From Notolepis coatsorum (taxonomy: Eukaryota > Chordata > Actinopteri > Aulopiformes > Paralepididae), in contig OZ020587.1 of the NCBI GenBank assembly GCA_963971535.1, positions 156,272,177 through 156,336,176 of the forward strand: a stretch of DNA of 64,000 nucleotides, in the 5' to 3' direction. The notes beneath the pieces were generated by a model. The model did not search any database. It was given only the letters and a program-made list of their open reading frames with translations, and had not been told where the DNA came from. Every line of letters starts with the position of its first letter. The stretch's first letter is position 1. Both the position numbers and the translations under genes were made by a program. Of this stretch, positions 58,118-64,000 are shown piece by piece.

Positions 58118-59070
58118 TTAACACTTTGGGTGCCGGCCAGAAATCCGGAAAATGACTGTGGATTGCCAGCTATATTTAACATGGATAAGTTCCCCTTCTT
58201 TGCAGGGCTATAACTTTTTAAATCATATTGCTAGATTGCCATTATTAGGGCCCATTCAAAGTCGTATTGTTCAGGGTGAAGCAACGTTAAACTTTTTCAT
58301 TCACATATTCATACTAAAGTATGGTCTAATGTATAAGTATGTTTTCATCTCTTTCTGCAGCTTTCTCCAGAACGTGATCTATAGCCCCAAATGCATTATA
58401 TTGATGATGCAATACAGCTTGATGGCAATCGGCGCGATATAAAAAATTCCAACTAGACGTACTTCTAGAAGTTACTACACGTCATCTGATGTTGACCGGA
58501 TGGGCGAGGGGCCGTTTATAATTCCGTGGGCAGCGTTATACCAATCATCTAATGTGGGTCAAATGTTGATCATAGCAGTTAGTATCGAAGACGGTAATTT
58601 TACACGCTAAAACTCACCCAGTCTCCTCGCGCCGTTGGGCGATCAGCGTAGAGTAGAAATTTTACCATTATGGGATGTCGATTTACCCGGTCCATTTCCA
58701 GGTTGTATAATGGTATATACGTCCAAATCATGTTGTTTATCAAGTTATTGGCAATGGATCGCTATGTATTGTGACGAGCCAGAGTGCCGGGAGCCAAACA
58801 GAGTGCCCGGAAGTAATATGGTCAAACAGCACATCGCCCAGAGAACTTCCTGTTTGGCGATTGCGCCGATCGGCCACCAGATGGCGCTCCTGAACCGCCA
58901 GAGAGCTCAGTGGGTCCTCCTGGTGGATCTCAGGCCAGCGGAGGGGAAATATGAATCCGATCACAGATTTTTGAAATATTGATATTAAAGACGCTGTAAA
59001 GCGTCCTTCGGCAACTTGAGCATGGCCGGGAAGGACGCTGGAAAGCGTTTTCTGGCACTTAAAGTGTTAA
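58118..59070. mobile_element. piggyBac-type MITE, 953 bp
   Basis: TTAA at both ends (58118-58121, 59067-59070) followed by inverted ends CACTTTGGGTGCC and CACTTTAAGTGCC. Subterminal GGACGCT-GGAAAGCG words occur near the right end. No transposase. It is inserted at the boundary of the L2 coding region and 3' UTR, within a C-rich run. Confidence 0.85.
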
Positions 59071-59348
59071 CCCCCCCCCCCCCTCCCCTCCAACCTGATT
59101 GATGTCTGTCTCCAGTCTTTTTTGTGCTTTCATGCTGTCTCCCCTGTTCCCCCCATGGTCTCATGTTCCTTTTGTTTTTGTTTCTTTGTTGTTTCTTTGT
59201 TTTTGTTTCTTTGCTTTCGTTTCTTTGTTTGTACTCTTGCTCCCGACTACTGTCAGCGACTTTGGGTTACTGAGAAGCGCTATATAAATTAAATTAATTA
59301 TTATTATTATTATTATTATTATTATAAGATACATACATTTTCATTTAC

Positions 59349-60910
59349 TTACATTTATTAGATATTGTAAATTCTTGGTTGAAAATGTTGTTTTACTACA
59401 TTTGCTATTCTCCTGCATTACATGTCTGGGAAGAGAGTTCCATTCCTGCATACCACGGAACATGACAGTTCGCTTCATTGCATTTGACCTCACTTGTAAT
59501 AAATGTTTAATAAATCATTTATTATACATAAAAGGAACAAATAAATAATTGATATATTAATATATGGTGTTGAATGCTTTTGCACAAAGTTGTGTTCTTA
59601 AATGTTAACAACCATATATTATTTTAACAATTGTATCTGACTTCCTTGAATCTGTGGAACATGTTTGTTACGTTTCTTTGCAAAATAACTATTCTAAACC
59701 TAATTTTAATTGTATTAAAATGTAATTATTATCAAATTCTTTCAACATGTATTTCTTCCCTTGTATTGAACACAAGGTGTCTTGGTAGGTGCAGCAGACA
59801 CCATATTCTAAATGTTGTAGTGCAGAGAGACGGGAATCGGAGGCGGTGTTGCAAAGCTGAATGTAACTCCTTTAATATTCATCAGCACAAACAAACCACA
59901 AGCTCAGTACGTTACTGGAAAGCTAGAATGAATGCCGGTGGCAGGAAGTGCCACACCCTAAATCGTTCGGGGGGAACCAATATTCCCAACAACAGTTCTG
60001 TGTGAATTATGTACAATCACTACAATGTATTATTTCTTTTGAAAGCACTACCAACGGTTTGGGGCGGTCATGTCGGAAGACGTATAACTTCACGAACATT
60101 CTGTGCGAGGCCTCTAAAGTTATGTTGACCTTTTATTAACCTTTTGGGGCGTGTGATCTCAGATGGATGGGAGACGGATATTTTGAGAACCAAACATTCT
60201 GGCCATGATGCAACAATGGCTGCTGCACTGAAATATATATCTTTTTTTGTTGATTAGATTGTAGGCCTATTAGATAATGATGCATCCATTTCTAAGCTGG
60301 CCCCAAGCGTTCACTGCAAAAATAAAATAAAATGTTAAAATAAATAAATAAAACACAAGGTGGCGCTGACGCGGTGCGCTGTACCCTTGTTTGGGGGAAG
60401 CCCTCAATAAACACTTTCTCAGAGGGCACTCTGAGAGGAAACCACTTGACAAAACACCATCTTTGATCTATTTATTACAAAAGATTCATTTCTGCATTAA
60501 AAAAAGAAACGTTGCATTTTGTACCTTATTGTTTGCATTATTGTACTTCATTTTGTACTTCAGGTTGTACTTTAGTTTGTATATTGTATATTTTGTATAG
60601 TGTTTGGACTTCATTCTTTTCCTTTTTTTTTTACCGTATGAAGCACATTCTCAGGGGGCTAAATAGAATCCATACTTAGGAATATTAATTGTCTGTATTT
60701 ATGTATCTATGTTGTATGTATGTTAGTAGGTAGGTGAGTAAGCCTATACCCACGTTGTATGTTTTTGTTTGTTTATATTTGTGATCAGGCTCCCCCTCTA
60801 AAAGCTTTAAATAGCTTCTTGGGAGACCTGGCACACGCACACAATCTCAACGATGATGTTTTCACATAAAGATATGTATAATTATGTAATATATCGTGTG
60901 TGTGTGAATA
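59349..60910. other. No recognisable gene
   Basis: AT-rich non-coding DNA. The open frame at 59631-60005 has no known motif. A TTAACCTTTTGGGGCG word at about 60136 resembles a piggyBac end but has no partner. Confidence 0.45.
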
Positions 60911-60913
60911 AAT

Positions 60914-61050
60914 GTATTCATTCATTCATTCATTCATTCATTCATTCATTCATTCATTCATTCATTCATTCATTCATTCATTCATTCATTAATTCATTCA
61001 TTCATTCATTCATTCATTCATTCATTCATTCTTCATTCATTCATTCATTC
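60914..61050. repeat. (ATTC)n microsatellite
   Basis: About 34 tetranucleotide units with one substitution near 60990 and one lost base near 61030. Confidence 0.97.
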
Positions 61051-61051
61051 A

Positions 61052-61133
61052 GAACCAAGCATTTCACTGTAATGTATACATGTACTTTATACATGACAAA
61101 TAAAACAAAACTTGAACTAGTGAACTTGACTAT
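61052..61133 (+). mobile_element. LINE 3'-end remnant
   Basis: AAGCATTTCACTGTAATGTA to GACAAATAAAACAAAACTTG resembles the inverse of the tail at 33275-33330. It lies directly after the ATTC array. Confidence 0.65.
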
Positions 61134-61156
61134 ACTGAAGGCCAAGGGGCTGGAGC

Positions 61157-61180
61157 CCCCCCCCCCCCCCCCCCCCCCCA
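61157..61180. repeat. Poly-C tract
   Basis: A homopolymer of more than 20 C following GGCTGGAG. Confidence 0.95.
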
Positions 61181-61240
61181 GGAGCCTGTCTGGTCACGGG
61201 CCTGCTGTCCGCCAACGCTAGGATTAACATATTAATACTA

Positions 61241-61690
61241 GGCGGTCAGGTGGCGTAGCGGAGATTGTGCTCGTCACCAATGCAAGAGGCTGCGGTCTCG
61301 ACTTCCGGAGAGTCAGCATTGGCTCGGGCTGATCGCTATACTAACTCGTTTGGCTGAGTTAGGGGGAGGGGAGCCGTGGGTGGGTCCTGGGCGTTGTGGA
61401 CAGCGACCCCTACAGTTCGGTCGGGGCGCCTGCTCAGCGAAGGTAGGATCTGGAGAGAGGTAGTGTGACCTTCCACACGTTACACTCTCCCGGTGAGAAT
61501 CTGCGCGGCCAGGCTGGCTGCCGGCTGGCTGCACATGCGTCGGAGGAAAGCATGTGACAGTCTCCGGCCTCTCGGACCTGCAGTAGGGGAAAGTGCGCAA
61601 CAACCAGGAAGGGGGTTGGGAATTGGCATAACGACTAACAGTGGGATGGGAGAAAAATCAGAAAAAGAAGGAGGGGGAAAAAGATAAAAA
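61241..61690 (+). mobile_element. tRNA-derived SINE, family of 24972
   Basis: A-box-like TGGCGTAGCGG (61251-61261), then the family body (GTCGGGGCGCCTGCTCAGCG, GCATGTGACAGTCTCC, GGAATTGGCATAACGACTAA) and an A-rich end. The B box is degraded. No TSD found. Confidence 0.83.
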
Positions 61691-61961
61691 AAAAATAAAA
61701 AAAAACATATTTTTGTCGGTTGGATGTCGGTGATGGTAGTGTTGCTATGGATGATCGATGGGTGGAGAATAAAACAGGCGAAATAGTTGGTATGCATGTA
61801 CATATACGTGTAATAAAACACAAATATGCACATGCAATAGCAACTGGGGTACATAAGAAAAATTTTTAAGTATTTAAAATTTGAAATAGAATAGAGCTAA
61901 GAACAACAACAAAAGAAGAAACAGGGAAACGAGCGCATCATTCAACATAGAGCTGTGACAC

Positions 61962-61963
<2 letters not shown>

Positions 61964-62026
<63 letters not shown>

Positions 62027-62027
62027 G
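61964..62027. repeat. (CAA)n microsatellite
   Basis: About 21 uninterrupted trinucleotide units. Confidence 0.97.
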
Positions 62028-62048
62028 CCATGATGACGATGATCTACA

Positions 62049-62516
62049 CTTATTTTTTTTTATCTACTTTTTCTCCCATTTTTCTATTTTTCTCCCATCC
62101 CAATTTCGTATTGTCCAATTCTCCCCTCTCCTGTCTCGAACGTTGCTAGACTATGCCTCCCATTGGTTGGCTGCAGTGAGGACCAAGCCTTGCATCACGT
62201 GTCCCCTCCGGTACACGAGGAGGCAGCCGTTGCATCTTTTCACCTGCACAGCGGGATCTCTCAGCGGCTGTACAGGTGAGGGACACGCCACCCCCGCTGC
62301 TTCCTGATTCTGCTGTGCAGGCGCACCAACCGACCTGTAGGAGTCACTGTCCACAACGTCCGATCCCCACCCACCAGCTTCCCACCCCCTAATACTGCCA
62401 ATTGTGTTAGTATGAACGACCAGCCAAGCTGGTAGCAATGCCAAGAGCTGGGCTCGAACCCAGCGTCTCCTGCATTAGTGGCGAGCGCCTTGCCCACTGC
62501 GCCACTCAGCCGACCC
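62049..62516 (-). mobile_element. tRNA-derived SINE, antisense, 11-bp TSD
   Basis: On the - strand it begins with a tRNA-like head (GGCTGAGTGGCGCAGTGGGC, then GGTTCGAGCCC) followed by the same body as 24972 and 61241. The TSD GATGATCTACA is exact at 62038-62048 and 62517-62527. Confidence 0.88.
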
Positions 62517-62800
62517 GATGATCTACAGATTCTACACATTTGACCTCAAAGGGCTGCGGCGTCGACAGGCACACAGGGCGTCGTAAAACTCGGACTGACT
62601 TTGTTTCTGCTGCGATGGTTTCTGCTGACACTGAAGGCCATTAGGGTTTCACACGACTCACCTCCATTTCCTGACATAGGTTGGTATCATCCATGGAAGT
62701 CCCTACCTACTCTTACTAGTTACGCTGCTGTGGCCAGTATGACTTACTACCATAGTGTCTTCATACCTGTAACCGGTTAATATTCTGTCTTGTCACAGTG

Positions 62801-62936
62801 AAAGGGTTAACCATTTTGTAGTGTGGTAGTGAAATGGTTAACCATTTGGTAGTGTGGTAGTGAAAGGGTTAACCATTTGGTAGTGTGGTAGTGAAAGGGT
62901 TAACCATTTGGTAGTGTGGTAGTGAAATGGTTAACA
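62801..62936. repeat. 31-bp minisatellite
   Basis: Units start at 62818, 62849, 62880 and 62911 (GTAGTGTGGTAGTGAAA-GGTTAACCATTT), with partial units at both ends. Related in inverse to the repeat after the intelectin stop codon. Confidence 0.93.
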
Positions 62937-63072
62937 AACTCAAGAAAGACCCAATGACTAGTACAGTGCATCAAACTGTCACCTTTGAAAGCGGTGAATT
63001 ACATCCACCAACCACTAGATGGCAGTGGTATTTTGAGAAGGTGTTGAGAGGCAAGACCATGTGCAGTAGTGA

Positions 63073-63220
63073 CATACATACATACATACATACATACATA
63101 CATACATACATACATACATACATACATACATACATACATACATACATACATACATACATACATACATACATACATACATACATACATACATACATACATA
63201 CATACATACATACATACATA
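63073..63220. repeat. (CATA)n microsatellite
   Basis: About 37 uninterrupted tetranucleotide units. Confidence 0.98.
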
Positions 63221-63325
63221 GCAAAACCTAGCCGTTTTCCTTTTCTGCCATCTCAAAAATATATTAGTAGCTTACGTAAAAAAGGGGTTTCATTGAGAAT
63301 TACTATAGTTGAGAGAGACCTTTAG

Positions 63326-63640
63326 ATTAGATTCACATTTATTGTCATACAGCACAAGTACAGTACAACGAAAATACGTTTAGCATCCAACCAGAGTGCA
63401 AATGTAACAGTAAAGTGCAATAGTAATATACAATGTACAAGTGATTAAACTGGGTATAAATATATAGATTAGTACAACTGAGTAATAGTGCCAATCAGAT
63501 GCATATACAGAGTTGTAGTATTAATATGTACAGTGATTCAGGTATAAAGACACTGGTAGTAAGTAAGTCATACTGGCCAGCAGCATAAACAGATATAGTA
63601 TCTACAGATATATATATAGTAAGAATAAATATATACGGTA
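63326..63640 (-). mobile_element. LINE 3' UTR fragment, antisense
   Basis: AGATTAGATTCACATTTATT to GTGATTAAACTGGGTATA matches 51217-51360 closely. It is probably the 3' UTR of a Rex/CR1-type LINE on the - strand. AT-rich sequence follows. Confidence 0.65.
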
Positions 63641-63789
63641 TATACTAGAGCATTATTGTACATGATATCATATCGGTTATATTCGGCTGCAAAACAAACT
63701 GTCTAAATGTCCAAATCCCCCCCCCCCCACCAATGTACAGTTTCTTCCCCTTCGGATGTATATATTTTTTATTATCTCTTTTTACTACA

Positions 63790-64000
63790 CAGTTCTGTAT
63801 ATCTGTATGTCTTACATGTCATAAATGTCATGATGAATTGAAAATGGGGGACCCCGATGTAAACAAGTCGAAAGTCTTTCTCTGGTCTGCATCCTCTTTT
63901 TGTATTGAGCCGTACTGTATATTGTACCCATTCTGCAATCTGTTAATAAAGTTTTCAATCAATTGATTGATTGATTGATTGAACATTTTATTAACAGATT
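63790..64000. mobile_element. Tail-to-tail LINE 3' ends
   Basis: A LINE 3' UTR like the one at 24600-24723 runs to CTGCAATCTGTTAATAAAG and (TCAA)n, then meets (TTGA)n and the inverse AACATTTTATTAACAGATT at the window edge. The two copies converge at about 63961. Confidence 0.8.

Larger units (their letters stand above)
52105..59330 (+). mobile_element. L2-type LINE, host of a nested insertion
   Basis: Three pieces of one element: 52105-52346 encodes [24 protein letters not shown] and [15 protein letters not shown]; 57883-58117 resumes with LTDLLLPYRPTRSLRSS, FSRTAPRIWNSLPQ and FKARLKTHLFSLAFN; 59071-59330 is the 3' UTR with GAGAAGCGCTATATAAAT and (ATT)n. Coding sense joins smoothly across the first gap, showing that the intervening 5.5 kb was inserted. 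An 18-bp TSD, ACATACATTTTCAT(C/T)TAC, flanks it (52087-52104, 59331-59348, one mismatch). It is 5'-truncated. Confidence 0.85.

Noticed and set aside
58635-58982. 115-codon frame inside the piggyBac MITE
   Set aside because: No transposase motif; the element is under 1 kb and the frame looks incidental.
62930-63060. A second, inverted intelectin gene next to the 31-bp minisatellite
   Set aside because: Reading the - strand beyond the array gives no CIGGGG, FPE or FDW motifs.
62971-63325. Frames made of YVCM and IHTY repeats
   Set aside because: They are translations of the (CATA)n microsatellite.

Overview
The window looks like teleost fish nuclear DNA: spliced intelectin exons, tRNA-derived SINEs with V-SINE-type cores, L2/CR1-group LINEs, Ty3/gypsy elements, hAT and piggyBac MITEs and abundant microsatellites. 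I see no prokaryotic signals and do not name a species. The only host gene I can support is the 3' half of an intelectin (omentin-like lectin) gene on the + strand: four exons at 21801-21959, 26104-26224, 27566-27675 and 30245-30394, with matching phases and consensus splice sites. Its 5' exons are not visible in the window.

Layout. 1-5.8 kb: non-coding, with a 2.1-kb non-autonomous hAT (8-bp TSD), a 32-bp minisatellite and a 293-bp hAT MITE (8-bp TSD). 6.07-11.27 kb: a 5'-truncated Ty3/gypsy element with a 1.88-kb 3' LTR. 11.8-19.4 kb: an L2/CR1-group LINE in two near-identical tandem copies, duplicated together with part of a downstream LTR. 18.99-21.68 kb: a gene-less LTR element on the - strand. 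21.8-30.4 kb: the intelectin exons, whose introns hold a solo gypsy LTR with a 4-bp TSD, LINE and SINE pieces, and a miniature LTR element made of three LTRs and two 51-53-bp internal regions. 30.7-40.1 kb: a 4.65-kb tandem duplication whose junction contains 106 bp copied from the last intelectin intron. 38.3-49.5 kb: a large - strand LTR element carrying only a gag-like ORF, inserted in the 3' UTR of a - strand LINE whose RT lies at 49.7-50.97 kb. 52.1-59.3 kb: a four-part nest, with an L2 split by another LINE, which is itself split by a gypsy element, plus a piggyBac MITE in the L2. 59.4-64 kb: microsatellites, two copies of a SINE family, a 31-bp minisatellite, and a tail-to-tail pair of LINE 3' ends at the window edge.

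The most interesting items are the miniature LTR element (tRNA-His-type primer site, 51-bp interior, tRNA-like A and B boxes inside its LTRs), the templated-insertion junction of the 4.65-kb duplication, and the large gag-only LTR element. Nearly all retroelement ORFs are broken by stops, frameshifts or truncation. The LTRs of the element at 53.2 kb match over their whole shared length, so it is young.
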